Source: Chloroflexota bacterium
GTDB lineage: Bacteria > Chloroflexota > Anaerolineae > CG2-30-64-16
Reading direction: 5' to 3'
DNA length: 36,461 nt
NCBI GenBank assembly: GCA_026389845.1
Contig: JAPLHB010000091.1
Span: forward strand, 1 to 36,461
The notes under the pieces are model-generated. The model had not been told where the DNA came from, did not search any database, and worked only from the letters and a program-made list of their open reading frames with translations. The translations under genes were made by a program, and so were the position numbers. Below are positions 11,078 to 18,347 of this stretch, piece by piece (position 1 is the first letter of the stretch; the number at the start of each line of letters is the position of its first letter).

Positions 11078-11524
11078 GTGGCTACCATCCGCGGTTGGAA
11101 CTTCCCGGAAGACCTCTACTACCTTATCGAAAAGCACGTCTGGGTGAGACCACTGCCCGGCGGGCTGGCGCGCCTGGGACTGACGCCTGCAGCGTATCAC
11201 CTTCTCAACAACTCGCTGACGGCCATCAGCATCCAGGCGCGGAGCGTGGGTCAACTCGTGTCAAAGGGTAAGAGCCTCGCCATGGTGGAAAGCCTCAAGT
11301 ACATCGGCCCGTTGGCCGCGCCGTTGGCGGGCGTCTTCGTGCGCGGCAACGCCGACCTGGCCGCCGATCCCGACCTGGCCGTCGCTGACCCCTATGGCGT
11401 GGGCTGGATCGCCGAGATGCAACCGACCGATTGGTTCGCCGACCAAGCGGACTTGCTCACAGGGCCTGCGGCCATGGCGGCTTACGAGAAGCTGCTCGAC
11501 GCCAACAAGATCGCGTGGGTATAA
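11078..11524 (+). CDS. Orphan GcvH-like lipoyl-carrier protein
   Basis: 148 aa, GTG start with GGAG 7 nt upstream. It resembles glycine cleavage H protein: FPEDLYYLIEKHVWVR matches the H-protein N-terminus, MVESLKYIGPLAAPLAG aligns with the lipoylation motif (Lys74 in E-S-x-K), and DPYGVGWIAEM matches the conserved C-terminal DPYGxGWL. No gcvT, gcvP or lipoyl synthase is near; its neighbour is a LysM/YkuD gene. It may still serve glycine cleavage, or be a lipoate-binding protein of another system such as sulfur or redox metabolism. It probably shares a transcript with the upstream gene and ends at the hairpin at 11568. Confidence 0.85.
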   Translation: MATIRGWNFPEDLYYLIEKHVWVRPLPGGLARLGLTPAAYHLLNNSLTAISIQARSVGQLVSKGKSLAMVESLKYIGPLAAPLAGVFVRGNADLAADPDLAVADPYGVGWIAEMQPTDWFADQADLLTGPAAMAAYEKLLDANKIAWV

Positions 11525-11567
11525 GTCACGATCGCTGTGGCCGGTCTCCTGACCGAGCCACCATTAC

Positions 11568-11607
11568 AAAAGACCTCAGAGGTCTCCCAAGATCTCCGAG
11601 GTCTTTT
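11568..11607. terminator. Bidirectional intrinsic terminator
   Basis: Perfect 10-bp stem AAAAGACCTC (11568-11577) with GAGGTCTTTT (11598-11607). A T-run follows on either strand, so it can serve the GcvH-like gene and the convergent LysM gene. Confidence 0.8.
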
Positions 11608-11637
11608 GTGTTCAATAGGCTTTATCGGGAACAACGG

Positions 11638-11696
11638 TCATTCTGAGCGGGTCTGCCGCGAACCTCTCGTTGCGGCGTGAAACCAGCGAAGAATCT
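11638..11696 (+). repeat. Half copy of the galT-upstream palindromic element
   Basis: It shares TCATTCTGAGCGGGTCT, then TCGTTGCGGCGTGA, then AGCGAAGAATCT, in order and at similar spacing, with the left half of the element at 6822-6957. The right half is missing. Confidence 0.75.
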
Positions 11697-11706
11697 CCGA
11701 TCATGT

Positions 11707-12135
11707 CTAATGGTACGGGATCAGCAACACCTGCCCGGCAAAGATGAAGTTGGGATTGCCCAAGTGGTTGACTTGGGCCAGGTAGGCGACGCTCCACCCG
11801 TATCGCAGGCCGATGGAGTAGAGGGTGTCGCCCCACTTGACGGTGTAGAGGAACCCGAACGGAATCGGCGCACCGGCCTTGACGCACAACGTCTGGCCGG
11901 CGTAAATCCGATTCGGGTTACCGATGCCGTTGAGCGACGACAAGGCCGAGACGGTCGTGCCGAAACGCAAGGCGATCCGGTAGAGGGTGTCACCGGGTCG
12001 CACCTGATAGAACTGGGCGCAGCCGGAGCCGCCGGGGGTTGCGAGCGGCGCGGCGCCGGCGGTCAGTGGCGCGATGAGCAGCGCCAGGAGCACGAGGATC
12101 GAAAGGGCAGCAACGAACACACGGGATTGACGCAT
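11707..12135 (-). CDS. Small exported double-LysM protein
   Basis: 142 aa. A signal peptide (about 1-28, ending AGAAP) is followed by two LysM domains (YQVRPGDTLYRIALRFG and YTVKWGDTLYSIGLRYG). The protein ends directly after the second LysM. Two cysteines sit at the ends of the first LysM and may form a disulfide. AGGAGG lies about 8 nt before the ATG at 12135. With no enzymatic domain, it is likely a peptidoglycan- or glycan-binding protein of the envelope. It is convergent with the YkuD/GcvH-like pair and shares their terminator. Confidence 0.88.
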   Translation of the reverse strand: MRQSRVFVAALSILVLLALLIAPLTAGAAPLATPGGSGCAQFYQVRPGDTLYRIALRFGTTVSALSSLNGIGNPNRIYAGQTLCVKAGAPIPFGFLYTVKWGDTLYSIGLRYGWSVAYLAQVNHLGNPNFIFAGQVLLIPYH

Positions 12136-12248
12136 CGGATGACCTCCTTTGGGAATGTAGGGCCACAACAAGCTGTTGTTACTATCAAGAAGGACGTTGA
12201 TTTCCGACAAAGGTCGCGCGCTTTATTGGACGATATGAACAGTTACTG

Positions 12249-13178
12249 CTACAGGCCGGCAGAGCCCAGGAGCAGACGCGCAATGGCCGGCGCAATGCCC
12301 GTCAGATCGTGTAAGCCCGCGGTGAAGCGCCGCCGCAATTCCGATGCGCCGATCACCAACGCGGGTACAGGGTTCGTCGTGTGACCGCGGGTGCTCAGGT
12401 CTTCCAGGTTGCCGTGGTCCGAGGTGACCAGGATCAGGCCGGCATCATCATCCCACGCGGCCAGCAACCCGCCGAGCACCTGATCGAACGTCGTCAGCAG
12501 ATTGCAGGCCCCCACCATGTCTTGATAATGTCCCGCGTAGTCGCTGAGCCAATACTCGAAGAAGGAAAAATCGTAGGCGGTCGCCAGGGTCGCCAGCCGG
12601 CCACCGGCTTCGACGGAGGTCAGCACAGGGGTATCGAGCCGCTTCAACCGCTCGCGCCAGCCCCAGCCGGTAAAGTCGGCCGAGAGCGCCTGTCCGGCGT
12701 ACAGGTCGGCGGCGGTCTTGAGCGGGATGCCGGCGCTGGCAACGGCCAGGGGAATGGCCGAGTAGAGCCGCCGCCCCGATTCGACAGCGGCGAAGTACGA
12801 CGGCGGATAGGCGTTGAGCAGGACCGCCCCCCGTCCGGCCTGCGCCAGATGCCGGAACAGGTTGCCGTTTTGGAGGATGTCTGCGACCGGCAGATCGGGC
12901 TTGGGGCCGTAGTGATAGCCGATCTCGGCCGGCACGTTCCGGCCGGTGAGCAGCGCCGCCTGCCCCGTAGCCGATTGCGGCACACCTTCGACGCCCAGGC
13001 AGGCATCCAGGCCGACCAGCGTGGCCCGCGGTGTTTCCAGCGGCGCCGCGTTCGCGAGCATTCGTTGCCCGGCCAGCAGGTTCACCAGGTTCGGCATGGA
13101 GGCAGAGACCAGCGGGTTGATGCTCGGATCGTCTGCGCCCAGGCCAACGCCGTCGAGGAAGATGAAGAGCAGTCGCAT
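12249..13178 (-). CDS. Alkaline-phosphatase-superfamily metalloenzyme (phosphoglycerate mutase/phosphopentomutase type)
   Basis: 309 aa. FIFLDGVGLG holds the first metal-binding Asp, PQSATGQAALLTG is in the place of the nucleophile Ser/Thr, and VTSDHGNLEDLSTRGHTTNP is the metal-binding DHGN-H signature shared with cofactor-independent phosphoglycerate mutases. It is shorter than true iPGM (about 510 aa) and lacks that inserted domain, so the substrate is not known. The start MRLLFIFLDG (13178) was chosen because it fits the family. No Shine-Dalgarno is seen, and TATACT at 13188-13193 (minus strand) lies only 10 nt upstream, so the mRNA may be nearly leaderless. Confidence 0.8.
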   Translation of the reverse strand: MRLLFIFLDGVGLGADDPSINPLVSASMPNLVNLLAGQRMLANAAPLETPRATLVGLDACLGVEGVPQSATGQAALLTGRNVPAEIGYHYGPKPDLPVADILQNGNLFRHLAQAGRGAVLLNAYPPSYFAAVESGRRLYSAIPLAVASAGIPLKTAADLYAGQALSADFTGWGWRERLKRLDTPVLTSVEAGGRLATLATAYDFSFFEYWLSDYAGHYQDMVGACNLLTTFDQVLGGLLAAWDDDAGLILVTSDHGNLEDLSTRGHTTNPVPALVIGASELRRRFTAGLHDLTGIAPAIARLLLGSAGL

Positions 13179-13233
13179 CGGATCAAGAGTATACCACAAA
13201 GGCGCTCGTTTCCGCAGTCATCCTTCCTTTCGT

Positions 13234-13262
13234 TTGACAGGCTGCACGCGGGATGTTATGCT
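13234..13262 (+). promoter_or_regulatory. Sigma-70 promoter of the glycerophosphodiesterase gene
   Basis: TTGACA (13234-13239), a 17-nt spacer and TATGCT (13257-13262), 22 nt before the ATG at 13284. Confidence 0.75.
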
Positions 13263-13283
13263 CTCGCCGCTGGAGGTGTGGCC

Positions 13284-14180
13284 ATGAATGCAGGAGCTAT
13301 TCTTCCCATGCTGTTGATTCATCACGCCACTCACCGCGGCTTCCGCTATCCACCCAGCTCGTTGAGTGGGCTGGCTGATTGCCTGGCCGCGGGCGCGCAG
13401 ATCGTCGAAATGGATATCACGCCGCTGGCCGATGGCGATTTTGCCCTGGTGCATGACAGCACGTTGGAAGCAGCCTCGGACGGACAGGGATCGGTGGCCG
13501 CGGCGACGGCCGCGCAGGTGCGCGGGCTGCACCTGCGCTGGCGCGGGGCGCTCACCAGCGAGCCGGCGGGGCTGCTCAGCCAGGCCGTCGAGCTGCTCGC
13601 CGGCTGCGCCGCCACGCAGGAGCTTCAGCTCGACCTCAAGCCGCACGCGCCACTGACTGATGCCGTGCTGGAACGGCTGCTGCGATGGGTCGAGCCGGTG
13701 AAGCGTCGGGTGCGCGTGACCAGCACGGCCGATTGGGCGATCCGCCGGCTGGCCGCGTTGGACCCCGAGCTGGCCGTCGGGTTCGATCCGCTGCTGTACC
13801 TGGACGTGGAACGCGGGGACGGGGGTGACGGGGGCACGCCGCCGCTGCGGATGGGCGCTTACGACTACCTGGACGAGCACCCGCTCGGCACGCAGCGGTG
13901 GGGGCCGCCGGCCGACTACCTCGCGGCCCGCGCCGAGGCTTTGTGGGCGCAAGCGCCAGCCGGCATGTGGTACATTCGCGGCGCGCTGCTCGCCCGCGCG
14001 CTCGACGATGGCTTCGATTGGATCGCCTGGTTGCACGGCCGCGGCGCGCAGGTGGCCGCGTGGACGCTGGATGCCGACAAGCCCCACCAACTCGACCTGG
14101 CCCAACGGCTGGCGGAGTTAGGCGTAGATCGCATCACCACGAACGACGCGCCACGGCTGGCGGAGGCGTTGGGAATCTAA
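13284..14180 (+). CDS. Glycerophosphodiester phosphodiesterase family protein
   Basis: 298 aa. The GDPD TIM-barrel signatures are visible: an N-terminal HATHRG (family HRG), IVEMDITPLADGDFALVHD (family E-x-D...HD metal and catalytic region), QLDLKP for the LEIK-like strand, VAAWTLD for the W-T strand and a terminal GVDRITTNDAPRL. Members hydrolyse glycerophosphodiesters to glycerol-3-phosphate and an alcohol. GGAGGTG lies 6 nt before the ATG at 13284; the frame remains open further upstream only as antisense to the neighbour. No signal peptide is seen, so it is probably cytoplasmic. Confidence 0.88.
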   Translation: MNAGAILPMLLIHHATHRGFRYPPSSLSGLADCLAAGAQIVEMDITPLADGDFALVHDSTLEAASDGQGSVAAATAAQVRGLHLRWRGALTSEPAGLLSQAVELLAGCAATQELQLDLKPHAPLTDAVLERLLRWVEPVKRRVRVTSTADWAIRRLAALDPELAVGFDPLLYLDVERGDGGDGGTPPLRMGAYDYLDEHPLGTQRWGPPADYLAARAEALWAQAPAGMWYIRGALLARALDDGFDWIAWLHGRGAQVAAWTLDADKPHQLDLAQRLAELGVDRITTNDAPRLAEALGI

Positions 14181-14340
14181 AGAACCCCGATCGCACATCC
14201 GCTCACAAAAGACGGGAAGCTCTGCGTCTGCCCGATCCCGTCCCCCCCAAGCGCCTCACCGCGTACGGGACGGCCCTCGCGCCCGCCCCCCCGGCTGTGC
14301 GGGCGGGGTCTCCCTTTCAGGAGAGGGGGACGGGGTGAGA
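14181..14340. other. Convergent intergenic region with nested GC-rich palindrome
   Basis: The outer arms CTCACC (14255-14260) and GGTGAG (14334-14339) enclose a hairpin CCCGCCC/GGGCGGG (14282-14288 with 14301-14307). It may act as a shared terminator or be a dispersed repeat. No gene is seen. Confidence 0.5.
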
Positions 14341-15045
14341 TCACACCGCCGGCCGCATATCCTTCAGAATCGGCCCCAGGTGCTTGCGCAGATCCACGAA
14401 GATCTCCTGTACGGGGCGGTTGGCGTCAATCCAGGTGAACTTGTACTCCTTGCCGATGGCCCGGAACTGCTCCAGGAGTTGCGACTGGTAGGCGCGGTAG
14501 TTCTCGTAGATGTCATCGCCGGCGCAAATGTCCATGCCCGATTCCCAGTAGTCGAATCCCTCGCCGGAGAGGACGCGCGGGACCAGGCGATCCAGGTCGG
14601 CTTCCAGGTAGAAGACTGCATCGGGCACGAGCGCAAACCCGAAGAGATTCTTGAGCCATTCGTAATCCACCCCACGCACGCGGGCGCGGGCGATGACGGA
14701 GTAGATGTAGCGGTCCGTCAGGCAGACGAAGCCGGCGCGCAGCGCGGGGATGATTTCCTTCTCCAGTCGGTCGGCGAAGTCGGTGGCGTAGAACAGGTTC
14801 AAGGTCGTATTGCCCAGGATATGGCCTTGCTTAGCACGGTTAAGGCCCGGCCCCACCAGCGAGGAACGCGCCAGCCCGGTCTGCGTGACCGCGTAGCCGT
14901 TGGCCTCCAGCCATTCGTGGAGCAACGCCACCTGTGTCGAGCGCCCTACGCCGTCGGTGCCCTCGATGACCACCAGCCGGCCAGGCAGCTCAGCCGCATC
15001 GAAGCCGGGGATGTTGCCGGCGCCGTAGTTACGGATTTTGGTCAT
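14341..15045 (-). CDS. Thymidylate-kinase-like protein with arginine in the P-loop
   Basis: 234 aa. It has the dTMP-kinase fold motifs VVIEGTDGVGRSTQ (P-loop), TDRYIYS (DR-Y motif) and a C-terminal helix region, but the invariant Walker A lysine is Arg (codon CGC). A real dTMP kinase needs that Lys for phosphate contact, so this copy may be altered in activity or have another role. The P-loop sits about 28 residues in, after an extension starting MTKIRNYGAG. It lies 3 bp downstream of a second paralogue (15049-15810) and is surely cotranscribed with it. The substrate is unknown; the two proteins may work as a heterodimer, which is inference. Confidence 0.82.
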   Translation of the reverse strand: MTKIRNYGAGNIPGFDAAELPGRLVVIEGTDGVGRSTQVALLHEWLEANGYAVTQTGLARSSLVGPGLNRAKQGHILGNTTLNLFYATDFADRLEKEIIPALRAGFVCLTDRYIYSVIARARVRGVDYEWLKNLFGFALVPDAVFYLEADLDRLVPRVLSGEGFDYWESGMDICAGDDIYENYRAYQSQLLEQFRAIGKEYKFTWIDANRPVQEIFVDLRKHLGPILKDMRPAV

Positions 15046-15048
15046 GCG

Positions 15049-15810
15049 CTATTGCTCCTGTCGTGGTTCCGGCGCCGTCTGCAAGTACCGGCCGAACAAC
15101 CCCTCGCGCGTCAGCACTTCGCGCCACGGCGACGGGTTGGCTTTCAACAGTCCGTGCAGGTGCGGCGAGAGGAGTGCGCGCACCTGTTGCTGCTGGTGCA
15201 CCAGCGGCCTGGTGGCATCAATGACCGTCAGGCCGAACTCTTCGATCATTGTCTCGTATTGTCCCAGGATGCGCTTCTGGAATAGCCGGAAACACTCGTA
15301 CGGGTCGGGGCTGAGGCCCAGGTCCATGCCGGCCTCGTACCACTTCAGCTCCGGCCGGCCCACCAGGATGCGTTTCAGCGCCTCGTCCAGCGGCACTTTG
15401 AAGTAGAAGGCCACCGTGGGCTGCACCGCGAAGTTATAGAGCTGGCGCACCCATTTGGCATTGAGGCCGCGCGCACCATCCCGCGCGAACGCGGTGTAGA
15501 TGTAGCGGTCGGCCAGAACGATGGCGCCGGCCTTGAGCGCGGGGATCACCTGCCGCTCCATGCGGTCGGCCAGGTCCGCGGCGTGAATCAGGCTGAAGGT
15601 GAGCGGGGTGAGCAGCCGCCCCTTCTTGCCGCGCTGGGTGGTGCGTCGCACCAGCGGCGACGAATTCCACTCGGTAAAGACGACCAGGTAGCCTTCGCTG
15701 ACCAGCCACTTGTGCAGCAGATCGAGCTGGGTGCTTTTGCCCGAGCCATCAATTCCTTCGACGATGAAAAGCTTGCCGGGCAGCGACGTGCCGTCGGGCA
15801 GGGAAGCCAT
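15049..15810 (-). CDS. Thymidylate-kinase-like protein (intact P-loop)
   Basis: 253 aa. The P-loop FIVEGIDGSGKSTQ is canonical, followed by DLADRMERQVIPALKAG and ADRYIYTAFARDGARG (DR-Y). The C-terminal 45 residues extend beyond the usual thymidylate kinase length (about 205-215 aa). AAGGAG lies 6 nt before the ATG at 15810. It is the first gene of a two-gene unit with a paralogue 3 bp downstream. It may be the cell's dTMP kinase or a related nucleotide or sugar kinase; the WNSSPLVRR region following the first helix differs from typical Tmk. Confidence 0.82.
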   Translation of the reverse strand: MASLPDGTSLPGKLFIVEGIDGSGKSTQLDLLHKWLVSEGYLVVFTEWNSSPLVRRTTQRGKKGRLLTPLTFSLIHAADLADRMERQVIPALKAGAIVLADRYIYTAFARDGARGLNAKWVRQLYNFAVQPTVAFYFKVPLDEALKRILVGRPELKWYEAGMDLGLSPDPYECFRLFQKRILGQYETMIEEFGLTVIDATRPLVHQQQQVRALLSPHLHGLLKANPSPWREVLTREGLFGRYLQTAPEPRQEQ

Positions 15811-15882
15811 GAGCTGCTCCTTGTGCGAGAGTTGTGCGGGGGTAGTTTAGCATCGGCGGGCGAGAGATGCAAATATGCCAGA

Positions 15883-15911
15883 TTGACAGCAAGCGGGCGC
15901 CATGCTACAAT
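15883..15911 (+). promoter_or_regulatory. Promoter of tRNA-Leu
   Basis: TTGACA (15883-15888), 17-nt spacer, TACAAT (15906-15911); the tRNA begins 12 nt later. Confidence 0.85.
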
Positions 15912-15922
15912 CGGCCTATCTG

Positions 15923-16006
15923 GGGGCGGTGGCGGAACAGGCATACGCGTCGGTCTTAAAAACCGATGGTCGGAAGACCTTGTGGGTTCGACCCCCACCC
16001 GCCCTA
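15923..16006 (+). tRNA. tRNA-Leu (anticodon UAA)
   Basis: 84 nt with a class II long variable arm. The acceptor GGGGCGG pairs with CCGCCCT (one G-U at position 1-72) and the discriminator is A. The anticodon stem TCGGT/ACCGA closes loop CTTAAAA with anticodon TAA; the T-stem is GTGGG/CCCAC with TTCGACC. The 3' CCA is not encoded. Confidence 0.95.
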
Positions 16007-16018
16007 TCGTAAGGAGAG

Positions 16019-16051
16019 GACCTCCGAGGCCGCGGCTTCGGAGGTCTTCTT
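16019..16051 (+). terminator. Intrinsic terminator after tRNA-Leu
   Basis: Perfect 9-bp arms GACCTCCGA (16019-16027) and TCGGAGGTC (16038-16046) with further inner pairing, followed by TTCTTAT. Confidence 0.8.
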
Positions 16052-16158
16052 ATGTAGAGTGTGCGCTTGGTTCGTACTGACCGATCTCAGTCGCACAGCA
16101 CGACCACAAAAACGTATATTCGACCATGCGAAGGTTTCCCAAAACCCTCGCTCTGTTA

Positions 16159-16164
16159 TATAAT
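16159..16164 (+). promoter_or_regulatory. Candidate -10 box of the histidine kinase gene
   Basis: A consensus TATAAT lies 40 nt before the chosen GTG start at 16204. The -35 region is weak (TTTCCC at 16135-16140). Confidence 0.5.
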
Positions 16165-16203
16165 GCGCCTGGTTTGCCGGAGAGAATTCCTTCGAGGTCG
16201 GCA

Positions 16204-17709
16204 GTGGCTCAATACTCCCGTGCGCTCTTGGCTTACGTGATCGCTGTTGCCGTGTTGGGCATCGGCATCCTGGCGTATTGCCTCTGGCGTTATCCCATCA
16301 GCGGCGACCTGACGACCTGGGCGCTTTTCGGCGGTTTCGCGATTCTGATGACCCTCAGCGACCGATACGGGTTGCAGTTTCGCCGCGGCACCCGCATACA
16401 CGTGGATACGATTCCCCTGTTTGCCAGCATTCTGCTGTTCAATCCCACCATGGCGCTGTTGATCGGAGGCTTGGGGCGGGTGTTAGGGCGGGTGCGGCGG
16501 AACGCCAACCCGGTCGAGTGGGGCTTCAACATCGGCCAGACGCTGGTCTACACCGGCGCCGCTGCGCTGCTCCTCCGGTTGTTCACCGCGGAAACGCCCT
16601 GGATGCCGGGCCATTGGCACGCGTGGGTAGGGTTGCTCGTGGCGGCCATTGTGATGTTCATGTTGAATAGCTGTATGGTCGCCGGGGTGGTGGCTGTCCA
16701 GACGAGCGCGCCGCTTGGGGCGGTTTGGCTCGCTGAAACACCCCAGATGCTGCTCGAATACGGCGTCATGTATGGTTATGGGCTGATGACGGTTCTGGTC
16801 GTCGGGGCGCACGCGTGGGGGTTGCTCCTGGTAACGGTGCCCTCGGTTGTGGTGTTCCTGACACTGGATCGCACCCTGCGCATGGAGGCCAAACAGAAGC
16901 AACTCGCAGACGAGAACGCCGCGTTGGCGACCGATCTGAGCAAGCAGGCGGATCAGTTGCGGGAAGCCTACGCGGTTCTGGAAGATGCATTGGACGCCAA
17001 AAACCAGATGGTGCAGAACGTCTCGCACGAACTGCGTACGCCGCTTGTTTCGATCCTGGGGTACAGCGAGGCGTTGCAGGATGGCATCTACGGCGATCTG
17101 ACGGCCGACCAACTGACGGGGCTGGAGGTGATCGTTCGCAACGCGAAGGGCATCTCCTATCAGATTGACGACCTGCTCTCTCTACAGGCGCTCGACCGAC
17201 GCCAACTGCAAATGGGTGCAGTTGGCCTGGGCGAAATGCTGGGGAACGTTGCCGCGAGCTTTGCCCAACGGGCGACGGCAGCGAAGATCCGCCTGGCGGT
17301 AGTGTGCGATGAGGACGTGCCGGCCATCCAGGCTGACGCCTCCAAATTGGAGCAGGCGTTTACGCACTTACTGGACAACGCGATCAAATTCAGCCCGAAT
17401 GGCGGCGACGTCACCGTGCGCGCTGCACGTCTCAACGACACGGCCGTACAGGTTACGATCAGCGACCCGGGGATCGGCATCCCGGCAGAAGCATTGCCGT
17501 TGATCTACCGCCGCTTCTACCAGGTGGATGGCTCTCGTACGCGCCGGTTCAGCGGGCAGGGCCTGGGCCTGGCAATTGTCAAGCGGATCGTGGAGTTGCA
17601 CGGCGGCAATATCCGGGCCGAAAGCCAGGTGGGAATCGGGACGCACTTCTACGTAACGTTCCCGCTGCGGGTGGCGGTCGTCGAAAAACCGGACGGCAGC
17701 CTGGACTAA
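16204..17709 (+). CDS. Membrane sensor histidine kinase
   Basis: 501 aa from a GTG with GAGGT just upstream. An ATG at 16126 is also in frame but lies upstream of the TATAAT box. The N-terminal half has about six membrane helices (MASE-like input domain). A coiled coil (EAKQKQLADENAAL) leads to HisKA with VSHELRTPLVSILGY (His275), followed by HATPase_c: HLLDNAIKFSPNGG (N box), ISDPGIGIP (G1), RRFYQVD (F box) and GQGLGLAIVKRIVELHGG (G2). It should autophosphorylate on His275 and pass phosphate to a response regulator. No response regulator gene is adjacent, so it is an orphan here, and its signal is unknown. Confidence 0.92.
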   Translation: MAQYSRALLAYVIAVAVLGIGILAYCLWRYPISGDLTTWALFGGFAILMTLSDRYGLQFRRGTRIHVDTIPLFASILLFNPTMALLIGGLGRVLGRVRRNANPVEWGFNIGQTLVYTGAAALLLRLFTAETPWMPGHWHAWVGLLVAAIVMFMLNSCMVAGVVAVQTSAPLGAVWLAETPQMLLEYGVMYGYGLMTVLVVGAHAWGLLLVTVPSVVVFLTLDRTLRMEAKQKQLADENAALATDLSKQADQLREAYAVLEDALDAKNQMVQNVSHELRTPLVSILGYSEALQDGIYGDLTADQLTGLEVIVRNAKGISYQIDDLLSLQALDRRQLQMGAVGLGEMLGNVAASFAQRATAAKIRLAVVCDEDVPAIQADASKLEQAFTHLLDNAIKFSPNGGDVTVRAARLNDTAVQVTISDPGIGIPAEALPLIYRRFYQVDGSRTRRFSGQGLGLAIVKRIVELHGGNIRAESQVGIGTHFYVTFPLRVAVVEKPDGSLD

Positions 17710-17736
17710 AAGTCTATCCGAATAACCGGCAGAAGC

Positions 17737-17770
17737 GGCTCCCACGCCGCCGGTCGCGGGCATGGGAGCC
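17737..17770 (+). terminator. Possible terminator after the histidine kinase
   Basis: Perfect 8-bp inverted repeat GGCTCCCA (17737-17744) with TGGGAGCC (17763-17770). The downstream sequence is only moderately T-rich. Confidence 0.4.
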
Positions 17771-17826
17771 CGCTCTGCTATTATGTGAATAGGCACCGAG
17801 CCGACCGGTTGCCGGAGATGGGGCGG

Positions 17827-17869
17827 AAAAAACAGGGTGGGCCGGTGTCACAAAGATACCAGCCCACCC
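17827..17869 (-). terminator. Intrinsic terminator of tRNA-Cys
   Basis: On the minus strand the stem GGGTGGGC/GCCCACCC (17862-17869 with 17835-17842) is followed by a run of six T (17832-17827). Confidence 0.85.
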
Positions 17870-17874
17870 TCCAG

Positions 17875-17945
17875 AGGCGACGGTGGGATTTGAACCCACG
17901 ATCGAGGTTTTGCAGACCTCTGCCTTGCCGCTTGGCTACGTCGCC
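17875..17945 (-). tRNA. tRNA-Cys (anticodon GCA)
   Basis: 71 nt. The acceptor GGCGACG pairs with CGTCGCC and the discriminator is U, typical for Cys. The anticodon stem GAGGT/ACCTC closes loop CTGCAAA; the T-stem is GTGGG/CCCAC with TTCAAAT. No CCA is encoded. Confidence 0.96.
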
Positions 17946-17956
17946 GTACTGAGCCG

Positions 17957-17985
17957 ATTCTATCGCAACCCATTCATCTTGTCAA
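17957..17985 (-). promoter_or_regulatory. Promoter of tRNA-Cys
   Basis: On the minus strand TTGACA (17985-17980), a 17-nt spacer and TAGAAT (17962-17957), 11 nt before the tRNA. Confidence 0.85.
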
Positions 17986-17998
17986 AACCAAGTCAGCC

Positions 17999-18343
17999 AT
18001 GTCCCAAGATACCTTGATCCTCTGCGCCGAGTGCGGCGTGACGTTCGTATGGACGGCAGCCTCGCGGGCAACCGGGCCGCGACCGGCGCTTTGTCCGGCG
18101 TGTCGCCTGGTGGCTCCGGCGCCCGGTCGCCAGCGCGGCATCGTTAAGTGGTTCAACCACGGCAAGGGCTATGGTTTCATCACCCCCACCGCCGGCGGCG
18201 ATTTGTTTGTGCACAAGTCGGGCCTGGCGCCCGATCAGCCGCTTCCCCGCGCCGGCCAACTGGTGGAGTTTTCTATCGTGACTGCCGTGCGCGGGATGCA
18301 GGCGGAGGAAGTGCGCGCGTTGGACGCAGAAAGTTCACCGTGA
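17999..18343 (+). CDS. Zinc-ribbon plus cold-shock domain protein
   Basis: 114 aa. The N-terminal half has two CxxC knuckles (CAEC at 9-12 and CPAC at 32-35), spaced as in the short 'probable zinc-ribbon' (zf-trcl type) domain. The C-terminal half is a cold-shock domain with RNP1 KGYGFI and RNP2 DLFVHKS. CSD proteins bind single-stranded nucleic acid and act as RNA chaperones. The fusion suggests a zinc-stabilised RNA/ssDNA-binding protein. The ATG at 17999 has no clear Shine-Dalgarno. It is divergent from tRNA-Cys (53 bp) and ends 4 bp before the convergent mannosyltransferase gene. Confidence 0.88.
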   Translation: MSQDTLILCAECGVTFVWTAASRATGPRPALCPACRLVAPAPGRQRGIVKWFNHGKGYGFITPTAGGDLFVHKSGLAPDQPLPRAGQLVEFSIVTAVRGMQAEEVRALDAESSP

Positions 18344-18347
18344 TCAC

